Of a DNA stretch of 38,267 nucleotides, positions 29,217 to 38,267 are shown one piece after another. This DNA comes from a bacterium (GTDB lineage: Bacteria > Spirochaetota > Spirochaetia > JABEVK01), in contig JAJXWL010000003.1 in assembly GCA_021781625.1 (NCBI GenBank), positions 1 through 38,267 of the forward strand. The letters are read 5' to 3'. A program made the position numbers and the translations under genes. The notes below the pieces were generated by a model. The model worked only from the letters and a program-made list of their open reading frames with translations, was not told the DNA's origin and did not search any database. The stretch's first letter is position 1. Every line of letters begins with the position of its first letter.

Positions 29217-32200
29217 ATGAAGTTGCTGAAGTTAAATTTTTGGGGAAAAATTGCCTTAGGGTTAGTCGTTTGGGGTTTAACATCACCGTTATGGGGCATG
29301 GGGACGCAAGAAAAAGACTTTCATAAGGTACAAGGCAACGAAAACTGGACCTACACGTTCAACGTCAAGGATAAAAAGCCTGGACAGTACAACATTCTGG
29401 TACGAGCAAAGGATATTGCCGGTAACACCTCGTTTGCCGGTCCGTATAACGTTTTTATAGATCCAAGAGCGAATTTACCACAGTCCAGTATTCTTATCCC
29501 CGTCGATGACCAAAGGGTAGGCGGCGATATCAATATTTTGGGGGCGACCACTGGTGGCGAGGGGGCTAGCAAGGTCGAGATCCGGATCGACAAGGGTAAG
29601 TGGGAAGGTGTAACCGGTTCAAGCTTCTGGTCGTACTTTTGGAAAACCGCCGATGTCGCCGATGGATCTCATACCATTGAATCACGAGCCACCGATTCGC
29701 AAGGGCTGACTGGGCCCATTAGTAAAGTAACATTCTTTCTTGACCGAAAAGAACCTGCCATTTCTGTCCTCAATCATCCCAGTGGCTCTCTGGTGGCGGG
29801 AAACGTTGATCTAAACGGCCAAGTGACCAACTTAAACGGGGTTAAATCCTTGATGGTCAGTTTTGACGGCAAAAAAACTTTTCAGCAGGTTTCACTTGAT
29901 GGCGATGAGCATCAGATCAAACGAAATTGGCATTTGTCGTTAAACTCTGCACAATATCATGATGGACCGCTGATCCTCTGGTTTGAATCCAAAAATACGC
30001 TTAATTCGGAAGGAAGCTTAGCTTACCTCCTCTTTATCGATAATACACCACCCAAAATTACTTTGCTGAGCCCATCAGCGAAAAGCACAGTTCATGGCGA
30101 GCTTCATTTAGTAGGCCGTGTCGAAGCGCCAATGGGTGTTAAAACGCTGAGTTTTCGGGTGAACGGCGGGAAAAAAATCCTAATTCCCATCACAGCAGGC
30201 GACCCCTATTTTTCTGCTGAAGACGATGTCGGGTCTTTACCGCCTTCTACAATCACGGTGAGTTTCGAGGCTGTCGACCCGTTGGGGAATATTGGCAAAC
30301 TAGATGTGCCACTGAAAGTCGACCCCGCACAAGGCTACCCCCATTTATCTATCGATCAGACGTTGTATACAAAACAGACAATGGCGCCACTTTACGTTGA
30401 AGGAAGCGAAACCTGGGAATATGGAAACCCCAGCGTTATCTACACGTTAAATGGAGGTCCTGAAGTCCAGGTGGCCTCAGGACCTGTCTTTCGTTTTGAA
30501 GTTCCGCACGTGCTATCGGGAGTCAATCATCTGACCCTTTGGCCGGTAGATGGCAAAGGGCAACGAGGGCCATCTGTCAAACTTAAGGTGGAAGTTGCGT
30601 TGGGAGCACCCCAAATCACTGTCAATCAGCTTCAGCAGACGGGTAGCACTTTGCCCTATTCCGCCGGAATGAGGCTACGTATTGATCAAAAACCTGTGCT
30701 TTTAGGAAAGGTTGACGCGGATAATTCCTTAAAATCTGTACTTTGGACGGTAGGCAATTTACCAGCAGTTTCTTTAGCTCTGACGCCCGGAAGTCATACT
30801 CTCGCGCTTCAATTGCCACTGCCTCAAAACACCCCTTTTGGCTTCGTTCCTGTACAAGTAGATGTGGTCGATACCCGGGGTAAAACGCAAGTCTGGAAAT
30901 CTTTTGTTTGGATGGAGGACCTGGGTAAACCCTTTGGTCCTCGTGGGCTGAGCTTTCCGGAGGTGGGGGCAAAGCCGGTGGTGATTACACCACAAAAGCC
31001 GTTAGTGGGTTGGTTTCAAGGGGCGGTTCCCAAAAAGGTAGAGTTTCGTGGTGCCGCAAGGAACGCGCTTTCTGCAAGGGTGGAAGGACAACGAATTATC
31101 ATAAAACCTACAGAAAGCCAAGTTTTGGGTAAGGTCGAGTTGGTGGTTTTTGATGACAAAGATCGCCCAACAGATGCGACTCTTGCGTCGGTGATAGCGG
31201 TATCCACCCCGCCAACATTAAAGATTCTAACACCTCAAGAGGGTGCTTGGGTTCCTGGACAAGTTGAAGTTTCCTGTGACGCCAGCAGTCCCTTGTCAGG
31301 CCTGAAAGTTTCGGCCAGCTGGGATGCGGTTCACTGGGTCAGTTTGAATTCTAACGGTTCTCACTGGAAAGCCGAACTTTCTACCCTCCCAAACCAAGCA
31401 CAGCTGTTAACAGTTAAAGCAGAGGATGCTGCGGGCCAAACAGTCTATGAGCACCTAGCCGTAAGGGCGATTACAACTCCACCCACCATAGTTTTCTCGG
31501 CTGTCCCCGCTATGCCCCCTTCACCTGGCGAGGTTCTCGTCAGTGGTCAAGTAACGACCACGGATCCTTTGGCGCTTCTTCAGGCGACAGTGGGGGGCAA
31601 GACCTTGACCCTGCCTCTTTCTGCAAATTTTGTATTTCCAGCAGATCCGACCCAACCCATTGTCGTAAAAGCGGTGGACCAGCTGGGGAATACCTCTCAG
31701 TCTAAGTGGTCTCCACCCCCAGGCTTGCCTGTGGGCCAAACCTTAAACCCTCAAATTGTCATTGTGACGCCGGGAACTTCTGCGCCCTCAACCTCGGGAG
31801 AAATTTTGATTGTGGGGCGTCTGGTGGGCTTTTCTACACTACCGAGTTTGTCCGGTTCTTGGGGAAGTGGTTGGGGTAATACCCCAACCTTTCCGGTCAA
31901 GGTTGACGCTCAGGGATGGTTTAGTTTGCTATGGAAACCTGGACAACAACCCTCGTTGCATTTGAGCGCGACGCTAGGGAAGCTACAGGTCGATCAACAA
32001 GTCAATTTGCCCTTTGACCCCCAAGCTGACGCCCCGACGGTACAGTATTCCGGGTCAACAGGGGCCATTAGCTCTGCCGATTTTGCGTTGGCTCTCAATG
32101 GAACAGGAAAAGCTGTTACCTGGAAGTTGGACGGAGGTAACCCGGTCTCGGTTCCAGGGTACCCGGGAGTTTTTCACCTTAGCTTGCCTCAACTAGCGCC

Positions 32201-35200
32201 AGGAAAACATGAGATCGATGTTGCTGGTGTCAATACGCAGGGTTCTCCAGGCAATTTTACCACGATTACTTTTCGTCTTAAAGAAAGCGTCGTTCCTCCT
32301 CCTGTGTTTGACTTGCCCTTGGGGGCCGATATTGCTTCAACGACAGCTTCGGTGACAGGTTCGGTGGCCATGCAGACCCCTCAAACGGCCAGTTATTTTG
32401 TTGGTGCACCTTCAGCAACACGTTCTTGGCTTCCCCTGAACTTTACAACACAAAATGGCAAGCAAAGTTTCTCAATTCCCTTGCCGCCTAGTTTGCCCTA
32501 TGGACGTTTAAATATCTGGGTTAAATTTGTTAACCAAGATGGTGTGGTCTCGGAAGCGGAATCTTGGGTGCATAAAATCTGGCCCATTAAAGTTCCGGTC
32601 GATAGCGCCGAAGGGTTGCGGTGGAATGATGCTCATTTAACCGAATCGAATGAAATTCATTTAGCAACAGGAGGAGTTTTTCCTCTTGCTTTCTATGGGC
32701 GCGACTTACAAAGTGTGCGACTTATTCCCGGCGATACGCCGGTGAAACTCCATCGTCAAGGATCTCAATTTAGTCTATCGTCTGAACAAGACGGGGTTTG
32801 GGGACCTGTCCGTGTTGAAGCCACCACTGTTGATGGCGATGTCTTTCGATCAGAACGTTGGACCTTTTTTGTGGGAAGTCAAGGACCGGCCATCACGGTT
32901 GATGAGCCTGTCAACGGCGCATGGGTTCGCGATAACCTGGTAGTTTCCGGCTCCTCGTTGTCGATTCCCGGCGTCAAAACAGCACAGTATAGCGTCGATC
33001 GCGGAAGTACCTGGCACAATATTCATTTACGTGATGAACAACAGCAAAACGGCAAAATTGAACAGAAATTTCATTTTGAGATTCCCTTTGGTACAGACCT
33101 TCCCCAGGGTTTAATTCCGGTGTGGATTGCTTTGCAAGATCGAACTGGTGTGCTGTCACAAAAAGTCATTGTTGTTGACCATGACTCGATCGATCCCGAG
33201 TTCCAGCTCATCACACCTCCCCTGGGTGTTAAGGTAATTGGTAAAACCACCATTGTGGGTAATGCAAAGGATCCCGGCGGAAGGATGAAGTTGGTGGAAT
33301 GGTCCGCGGATGGCAAACACTTCGAAGCAGCAAAAGGGACGAACTTTTTTCAGTGGCTTACTGACTTCTCATCTTATGATCCGTTGCCGAAAGCTTTTTA
33401 TATTAGGCTACGCGATGAGGCAGGGAATGTTGTCACGAAAGAATTACATTTTCCCGTTGATGTTGAAGCGCGCAAACCCGTGGTTCAAATTCAAACGCCT
33501 GACGAAGGGCAGATTATTCGTTCAGATTTTCTCTTTTCGGGAATGGCCTTTGACTACGCAGGGGTTAAGTCGATTACCTGGCGTCTCGATTCTGGTCCGT
33601 GGACAACTCAAGAAGTTAAGAATGGCTTTAGCGTTCCAATCTCCTTGAATTCTTTAACTGACAATGAACATACCTTTGAAGTATACGCGACAAATATTTA
33701 TGGCAATGTCGGTAACGTTTCAAAACGGTTGTTCAAGGTATCCTTGAGTGAACCGGTGGCGCTTGTGGCTGAACCAACGTTGGGGGCGACTCAGCGTCAG
33801 TCCATCGTCTTTCAGGGGGCAAGCTTTGACCGCAATGGCATTGCCAAAGTCGAAATCTCGACGGATAACGGCAAAACCTGGAACCAGGCCGAGCTACTAA
33901 ATCATGAAACCTGGCTGAAGACCTCACCGCCGGTTTTAGCGAAAGAATACTTTAATAAGCCTGAATGGCGAAAACAGTGGACCTGGGCATTCGATACGCA
34001 ATCTTTACAAGATGGAACCTATTCTTTCCTGATACGGTCAACGGACTCCTATGGAACGGTAGGAATTTCCTCCACCTTGGTTTCAATTGACAATACACCT
34101 CCGGTGCTCGAATTATCTCGACCATTGGATGGAGAAGGCTTTTCAGGGGGCTTGCACCTTGAGGGGCGGGTAACAGACAACGGCATTCTTCGGTCTGTTC
34201 ATGCTGAGGTTCGTCCCCTTTCGAGTCCAACGGAATCCGTTGACGCCGGACCTCCCCTGTTAGAATACGATTTACCCCTGACCCGTACCTTCACTTTTGA
34301 TGCCAAACCCAAGGATTTACGTCCCGGTTGGTACAACGTTAGGGTTGAGGCCGTAGATTCCGCCGGAAATATTACGAGAATTGCTCGCAACATTCGCTGG
34401 GAAAAATCTAAGGTCCTAGACCGTGCCGACTTATTGTACCCGCTTTCTGGGCAAACTCAGGTAGGAAAGATAGACATTCTTGGCCACTATGTAGGAGTGG
34501 GGAACCCACAAAAGGCTGAAATTCTCCTTGATGGTCAAACTGTGTTGTTGACAAATATCTCTAAAGCTGGCTACTTCCATGCCATACTCACCGCGAAAGA
34601 GGTCACCAAGGGGTCGCATGTAATTTCGGCTCGGATTCAGCTTCCTGATGGGAGATCTATCCTCTCAGAGACAAGAACAGTTTTGTATGACCCTTTTGGA
34701 CCGTGGGTCACCGTAGATAGTCCCAGCTCAGGAGACTTTGTCTCAACGCGACCGTGGATCGAAGGTCAGTCTGGGTGGGCTTTGCCACCTTTGCCCAAAA
34801 CAGCTACCAATCAACAGAAGGACGAACGCAACCAATTCTTGAATGACCATCAAGTCGTGTCGGTGGCCTATTCGTTGGATGATGGAAAGACCTTTGTTTC
34901 GGCTGACGGCAACACTCAATGGAAATTTCGCCTAGAGAACCTAGGTCTTCCTGATGGTCCTCTGCCGATTCTCGTTCGAGCTCTCTTTCGTGACGGTACT
35001 TTGGCCTATACCAACCTCTACGTCACCCAAGACCAGACCCCGCCTCGAGTTGTAATTCTTGAACCCATCGAGAATGCAAGCTTTCGCCGTGAAATCCCAG
35101 TGGCCGGATGGGCGACAGATAATTATCAATTATCCTCAGTGAAAGTCGCCCTGCGAACAGGAAATAAGCATAATTACGAAGTTCCTTCCTTTATCCAGGG

Positions 35201-35660
35201 CCTTTACACCGATGCTGATTTCTGGGGTGCTACCTACTGGGCTACCGGCGTAGGGCTCACCTTCTTCAACGACAACGTCAAACTTCAAGCTATGGTTGCT
35301 CAGGCTCCCGACGGTCGCTTTAGTGGTATGGTTTCGGGGGCGAAGTTGATTGCCAATATTGCCCGGATACCTTTCTCGTACTTTTTGGGACCCGATTGGG
35401 ATTGGTTCTCGATGTCGGTGGGTATTGGAGCCAATTTCTCGTACTTCTCGATGGGGGCACCTTTGTTTAATTACAGCCAAGGGGTGTTTTTAGGCTCAGT
35501 GCTGGGTCAGTGGGAGTTTGCGAAAATCTCCTTTGCAGATAATGAATTCTTTAAGTACATCTCGCTGTATTCCGAAATGACGGCATGGTTCATCTCGTCA
35601 GACGTATTCCCTTCCACGGAGTTAAAATTGTCAGGAGGAATTCGGATTGGATTGTTCTAA
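29217..35660 (+). CDS. Giant Ig-repeat surface protein with C-terminal barrel-like domain
   Basis: 2147 residues. A Sec-type signal peptide (about 1-27, ending SPLWG) is followed by about 20 bacterial Ig-like modules of roughly 80-110 residues. Many begin with a DNTPPKITLLSP-type seam (for example TPPTLKILTP, DNTPPVLELSRP, DQTPPRVVILEP) and carry a GxVxxxxGVKS-type core strand. The last module ends near 1990. The final 157 residues (1991-2147) change character to aromatic, Gly-rich alternating strands and end in SGGIRIGLF, a barrel-assembly-type C-terminus. It is probably an exposed stalk carried by its own outer-membrane domain, for adhesion or envelope structure. Family-level function is unknown. 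TTAAGG about 10 nt ahead is a weak ribosome site. Ig modules differ strongly from one another, so duplication is old. Confidence 0.85.
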   Translation: MKLLKLNFWGKIALGLVVWGLTSPLWGMGTQEKDFHKVQGNENWTYTFNVKDKKPGQYNILVRAKDIAGNTSFAGPYNVFIDPRANLPQSSILIPVDDQRVGGDINILGATTGGEGASKVEIRIDKGKWEGVTGSSFWSYFWKTADVADGSHTIESRATDSQGLTGPISKVTFFLDRKEPAISVLNHPSGSLVAGNVDLNGQVTNLNGVKSLMVSFDGKKTFQQVSLDGDEHQIKRNWHLSLNSAQYHDGPLILWFESKNTLNSEGSLAYLLFIDNTPPKITLLSPSAKSTVHGELHLVGRVEAPMGVKTLSFRVNGGKKILIPITAGDPYFSAEDDVGSLPPSTITVSFEAVDPLGNIGKLDVPLKVDPAQGYPHLSIDQTLYTKQTMAPLYVEGSETWEYGNPSVIYTLNGGPEVQVASGPVFRFEVPHVLSGVNHLTLWPVDGKGQRGPSVKLKVEVALGAPQITVNQLQQTGSTLPYSAGMRLRIDQKPVLLGKVDADNSLKSVLWTVGNLPAVSLALTPGSHTLALQLPLPQNTPFGFVPVQVDVVDTRGKTQVWKSFVWMEDLGKPFGPRGLSFPEVGAKPVVITPQKPLVGWFQGAVPKKVEFRGAARNALSARVEGQRIIIKPTESQVLGKVELVVFDDKDRPTDATLASVIAVSTPPTLKILTPQEGAWVPGQVEVSCDASSPLSGLKVSASWDAVHWVSLNSNGSHWKAELSTLPNQAQLLTVKAEDAAGQTVYEHLAVRAITTPPTIVFSAVPAMPPSPGEVLVSGQVTTTDPLALLQATVGGKTLTLPLSANFVFPADPTQPIVVKAVDQLGNTSQSKWSPPPGLPVGQTLNPQIVIVTPGTSAPSTSGEILIVGRLVGFSTLPSLSGSWGSGWGNTPTFPVKVDAQGWFSLLWKPGQQPSLHLSATLGKLQVDQQVNLPFDPQADAPTVQYSGSTGAISSADFALALNGTGKAVTWKLDGGNPVSVPGYPGVFHLSLPQLAPGKHEIDVAGVNTQGSPGNFTTITFRLKESVVPPPVFDLPLGADIASTTASVTGSVAMQTPQTASYFVGAPSATRSWLPLNFTTQNGKQSFSIPLPPSLPYGRLNIWVKFVNQDGVVSEAESWVHKIWPIKVPVDSAEGLRWNDAHLTESNEIHLATGGVFPLAFYGRDLQSVRLIPGDTPVKLHRQGSQFSLSSEQDGVWGPVRVEATTVDGDVFRSERWTFFVGSQGPAITVDEPVNGAWVRDNLVVSGSSLSIPGVKTAQYSVDRGSTWHNIHLRDEQQQNGKIEQKFHFEIPFGTDLPQGLIPVWIALQDRTGVLSQKVIVVDHDSIDPEFQLITPPLGVKVIGKTTIVGNAKDPGGRMKLVEWSADGKHFEAAKGTNFFQWLTDFSSYDPLPKAFYIRLRDEAGNVVTKELHFPVDVEARKPVVQIQTPDEGQIIRSDFLFSGMAFDYAGVKSITWRLDSGPWTTQEVKNGFSVPISLNSLTDNEHTFEVYATNIYGNVGNVSKRLFKVSLSEPVALVAEPTLGATQRQSIVFQGASFDRNGIAKVEISTDNGKTWNQAELLNHETWLKTSPPVLAKEYFNKPEWRKQWTWAFDTQSLQDGTYSFLIRSTDSYGTVGISSTLVSIDNTPPVLELSRPLDGEGFSGGLHLEGRVTDNGILRSVHAEVRPLSSPTESVDAGPPLLEYDLPLTRTFTFDAKPKDLRPGWYNVRVEAVDSAGNITRIARNIRWEKSKVLDRADLLYPLSGQTQVGKIDILGHYVGVGNPQKAEILLDGQTVLLTNISKAGYFHAILTAKEVTKGSHVISARIQLPDGRSILSETRTVLYDPFGPWVTVDSPSSGDFVSTRPWIEGQSGWALPPLPKTATNQQKDERNQFLNDHQVVSVAYSLDDGKTFVSADGNTQWKFRLENLGLPDGPLPILVRALFRDGTLAYTNLYVTQDQTPPRVVILEPIENASFRREIPVAGWATDNYQLSSVKVALRTGNKHNYEVPSFIQGLYTDADFWGATYWATGVGLTFFNDNVKLQAMVAQAPDGRFSGMVSGAKLIANIARIPFSYFLGPDWDWFSMSVGIGANFSYFSMGAPLFNYSQGVFLGSVLGQWEFAKISFADNEFFKYISLYSEMTAWFISSDVFPSTELKLSGGIRIGLF

Positions 35661-35710
35661 AGCCCGAGCAGTTTGACATACCTTTTTGCTTTTTACGGGC
35701 GAGTGGCTAT

Positions 35711-35789
35711 CCTCAAAAATCCCAATGTCCTCAAAAACACCAATGTCCACGAAGATCCCCAACCTGTTCATGATTTCTCAGGTTGGGGA
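35711..35789. repeat. 18-nt tandem repeats and stem-loop between convergent genes
   Basis: Two 18-nt units (35711-35728 and 35729-35746; CCTCAAAAATCCCAATGT type, two mismatches) are followed by a more diverged third (35747-35764). The third unit forms the left arm of a perfect 11-bp hairpin, TCCCCAACCTG (35756-35766) with CAGGTTGGGGA (35779-35789). It lies between the convergent giant gene and the VanY-type gene. The hairpin is probably a bidirectional 3' end; neither strand has a long U tract. Confidence 0.7.
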
Positions 35790-35796
35790 CCATCAA

Positions 35797-36588
35797 TTAG
35801 GATTTTACCAAGCTTGCTTTGAGCTCTTTTGCATGTTCATTATTAAACACCAAAAGGTATTGCTGAATATCACCAAACCATTTTTTTTGGACCTGACAAG
35901 CGGCTTTGCCGATGTACCGGAAATGCCAGGGTTCCCACATATAGCCGGTGACGTTTTCAAAACCTTGGGGGTAACTTAAAGAAAACCCAAACTCCTCGGC
36001 GTGAGCGTCCATCCATTTTCCTTCGGCGCTCTTGGCAAATTCGGGAGTTATAGAGCCAAAGTCAGCGGCCAACCCCAACTGATGTTGACTTTGCCCCGGT
36101 CGTGCCGAATACCGTTCAGCTGTAGCCAAGCCGTCCTCGTTAACATAATGTTGAAAGAGGTAGCGTTGGTAGGCCCAAGAGCGATAGCAGGAAGAGAACT
36201 CTAAACGGACCCCATCTTTGCGCGCTGAGCGGCTCATTTCTAAAAGTATGGGCACAATTTCTTTGCGCATTTCTTCGGTAGGTCGTGAAGTGTACAGACC
36301 ATAGCGGTTTAACCGCACCAAATCCCGTGGAGCATAAGTTTCAGGAAGGGCGTGCCCTTTGTCAACCAATACCATTTGATCCCATGGAAGTGCTAACAAG
36401 GGTTTGTAATCTTCGAGAAACTCCCTAGGGTGGGCTAAAATTGGACCAGCTATGTTGGGGGGCAGGTCTGCCACCCACGCTGTAAGCTGGCCCAGAGATA
36501 TTGTAAAAGTAGGGTCAGGGTCAGCCTGAGCCCAAAGTGCCCCGCTTAGGGCGAGGCTCACGATAACGAAAGAAGAAAATTTACGCAT
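35797..36588 (-). CDS. VanY/M15-family D-Ala-D-Ala carboxypeptidase-like protein
   Basis: 263 residues with a Sec signal peptide (MRKFSSFVIVSLALSGALWA, cleaved near Ala20). The zinc site of the LAS peptidases is complete: SQHQLGLAADFG (first His and Asp) and EPWHFRY (second His with its catalytic Glu). It should trim D-Ala from peptidoglycan stem peptides in the periplasm. The first motif reads SQH where most members have SEH. Its ATG is 30 nt after the lon stop on the same strand; AAGGA touches the ATG. Convergent with the giant surface-protein gene. Family secure; exact cut not proven. Confidence 0.88.
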   Translation of the reverse strand: MRKFSSFVIVSLALSGALWAQADPDPTFTISLGQLTAWVADLPPNIAGPILAHPREFLEDYKPLLALPWDQMVLVDKGHALPETYAPRDLVRLNRYGLYTSRPTEEMRKEIVPILLEMSRSARKDGVRLEFSSCYRSWAYQRYLFQHYVNEDGLATAERYSARPGQSQHQLGLAADFGSITPEFAKSAEGKWMDAHAEEFGFSLSYPQGFENVTGYMWEPWHFRYIGKAACQVQKKWFGDIQQYLLVFNNEHAKELKASLVKS

Positions 36589-36618
36589 TCCTTAAGATGG
36601 AATAATCCTACCGAGTCG

Positions 36619-38267
36619 TCAAGCTTCGACCTTTTTCTTGACACGAAGCTCCTTGGTACGAAGCTCGTTGAGGTTCACTCCCAACATGATCTCAAGGACT
36701 TCTTCCATACGGTTAATGGGCTTAAAGTCCAGCCCTTTCCGAATGTAATCGGGAATTTCTTCCCAATCTTTTTCGTTGGATTTGGGGAACAAAACGGTTT
36801 TAACTCCACTACGACGGGCAGCAATCACTTTTTCTTTTAGGCCGCCAATGGGCATGACTTTGCCGGTCAACGAGAGCTCGCCGGTCATGGCGATTTTGGG
36901 GGCCACAACTTTGCCCATAGCCAAGGATGCTAAGGCTGTTGCCATCGTTACCCCAGCCGAAGGCCCGTCTTTCGGTGTGGCTCCTTCGGGAATATGCAGG
37001 TGTACCGACAAGCGCTCAAAGAAGGCCTCACTTATACCGAGCACTTTGGCGTGGGCATGAACCCAGGTATAGGCTATTTGGGCGCTCTCTTTCATCACGT
37101 CGCCCATTCTGCCAGTCAACCGAATGCCTCCTTTCCCCGGTGTTTTCACGGCTTCAATGATCAAGACAGCGCCTCCATAGCTTGTCCAGGCCAAGCCCAT
37201 TACCATGCCGGGATTTACCAAAGGAATTTCTTCTTCTTCGGGAAAAGAGGGGCGACCGAGATACTCCTGTAACGAGGCGGAGTCGACGGTCAACGGTAAA
37301 GGAACATTCTCTGTCACGACTTTTAATGCCAATTTCCGGTGAATGCGGTCGAGAGCTTTTTCAAAGTTTCGCATCCCGGCTTCTCTTGCATAGTGACGGC
37401 TAATGTCCGAGAGCGTTTTTTTAGAATATTTAACATTGTTTTTGCCCAAACCGGCGGCTTCAAGGCTTTTGGGGATGAGGTACTTTTGGGCGATGGCTAC
37501 TTTTTCTTCCTCGATATAACCCGAAAGGCGAATAATTTCCATACGGTCTAGGAGGGGGCGGGGGATCGTGTCCAGGGCATTGGCGGTAGCAATAAACAAG
37601 ACATGCGAAATATCAAAGGGGAGATCGACGTAATGATCCCGAAAATTAATATTTTGCTCAGGGTCAAGAACCTCCAACAGAGCACTCGAAGGATCGCCCT
37701 GATAGCTTGACCCGAGTTTATCAATCTCATCGATCATAAAAACCGGGTTTCGCGTCCCCGTAATTTTGAGCCCTTGAATGATCTTGCCGGGCATTGCTCC
37801 CACGTAGGTTCGCCTGTGCCCTTTGATCTCGGCCTCATCTCGCATTCCGCCTACACTAAAGCGAAAGAAGGGGCGTTTCAGAGCTTTTGCTATCGATTTT
37901 CCAATGCTGGTCTTACCCACACCGGGGGGGCCTAAAAGTAAAACTATGGAGCCTTTACTATCACTTTTGAGTTTTTTTATTGCCAAGAATTCTAAAATTC
38001 TTTTTTTGACATCCTCAAGGCCGTAATGATCTTGGTCAAGAACGCGTTTAGCGTAAGCCATATCTACCGTTTCGATGGCTTCTTGCTTCCATGGAAGGGC
38101 GCAAATCGTTTCGAGATAGTTTCTTGTCACGATAAATTCGCTAGAATTCGGGTCCATGAGCGCAAATTTCTCCAGCTCGGAGGTAACGGTTTCTTTGAGT
38201 TCGCCGCTAAACTGAAATGACTCAATTTTCTCTTTGAATTTTTGGTAGTCGGATGTCTTGGCATCCG
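36619..38267 (-). CDS. lon: ATP-dependent Lon protease (N-terminus outside the window)
   Basis: The frame is open to the window edge, so only the C-terminal part (about 549 residues) is seen. It has the end of the N-terminal coiled-coil region, the AAA+ domain (Walker A GPPGVGKTS, VGGMRDEAEIKGHRRTYVGA, MIDEIDKLG) and the Ser-Lys protease domain with DGPSAGVTMA (catalytic Ser codon 36959-36961) and the GLKEK lysine. Lon degrades misfolded and regulatory proteins in the cytoplasm. The C-terminal tail is Lys/Glu-rich. The first ATG inside the window (38157) is internal, since the upstream residues are Lon-like. VanY-type gene follows 30 nt downstream. Confidence 0.97.
   Translation of the reverse strand, partial: DAKTSDYQKFKEKIESFQFSGELKETVTSELEKFALMDPNSSEFIVTRNYLETICALPWKQEAIETVDMAYAKRVLDQDHYGLEDVKKRILEFLAIKKLKSDSKGSIVLLLGPPGVGKTSIGKSIAKALKRPFFRFSVGGMRDEAEIKGHRRTYVGAMPGKIIQGLKITGTRNPVFMIDEIDKLGSSYQGDPSSALLEVLDPEQNINFRDHYVDLPFDISHVLFIATANALDTIPRPLLDRMEIIRLSGYIEEEKVAIAQKYLIPKSLEAAGLGKNNVKYSKKTLSDISRHYAREAGMRNFEKALDRIHRKLALKVVTENVPLPLTVDSASLQEYLGRPSFPEEEEIPLVNPGMVMGLAWTSYGGAVLIIEAVKTPGKGGIRLTGRMGDVMKESAQIAYTWVHAHAKVLGISEAFFERLSVHLHIPEGATPKDGPSAGVTMATALASLAMGKVVAPKIAMTGELSLTGKVMPIGGLKEKVIAARRSGVKTVLFPKSNEKDWEEIPDYIRKGLDFKPINRMEEVLEIMLGVNLNELRTKELRVKKKVEA

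Noticed and set aside
35686..35979. Plus-strand 97-residue ORF over the 18-nt repeats
   Set aside because: It has no ribosome site, crosses the hairpin and runs antisense into the VanY-type gene; the repetitive peptide is a by-product of the repeats.

Overview
The window looks like a chromosomal segment of a spirochaete (Spirochaetota), probably a free-living or gut-associated carbohydrate user. This is an inference from gene content. The cell has two membranes: lipoproteins with a relaxed lipobox, a small beta-barrel protein ending in Phe, and a giant Ig-repeat protein also ending in a barrel-like domain and Phe. The DUF2225 and DUF6062 genes, the TPR lipoprotein-folP-cdaA-cdaR order and a LacI-fold histidine kinase also fit. 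No rRNA, tRNA, CRISPR array, insertion sequence or prophage was seen, and no gene-free stretch exceeds 300 bases.

Layout. (1) 1-9496, plus strand: deoC, a soluble histidine kinase with a LacI-type sugar-binding domain, its NarL-type response regulator, then a sugar ABC importer (lipoprotein, two permeases, no ATPase) and a cytoplasmic GH3 glycosidase. This reads as a sense, import and hydrolyse unit for a glycoside. (2) 9501-11098, minus: a DUF6062 protein and a membrane-anchored TerB/J-domain co-chaperone. (3) 11212-11994, plus: a small RmlD-like reductase. (4) 12018-21046, minus: a tightly overlapped ten-gene housekeeping operon, in transcription order TPR lipoprotein, folP, cdaA, cdaR, acpS, DUF2225, truA, a uracil-DNA-glycosylase-like gene, priA and cvfB. 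(5) 21155-25859, plus: a small outer-membrane barrel, a phosphoribosyltransferase, glnB-amt behind a sigma-54-type promoter, a membrane protein with cNMP-like and PH-like domains, and an ArsC/Spx-like protein. (6) 25868-26932, minus: a class III adenylate cyclase. (7) 27024-35660, plus: avtA, a family-3 solute-binding protein and a 2147-residue Ig-repeat surface protein. (8) 35797-38267, minus: lon (cut by the window edge), then a VanY-type peptidase.

The most notable signals are: the cytosolic LacI-fold kinase operon with shared GGTAA/TTACC palindromes; a textbook GG-N10-GC sigma-54 element before glnB-amt, together with an Amt that has Glu at the first twin-His position and a PII that lacks Tyr51; an apparent set of leaderless promoters; a cysteine-free UDG-like protein inside the operon; and the giant protein with an apparent outer-membrane anchor of its own and a leader with competing inverted repeats.
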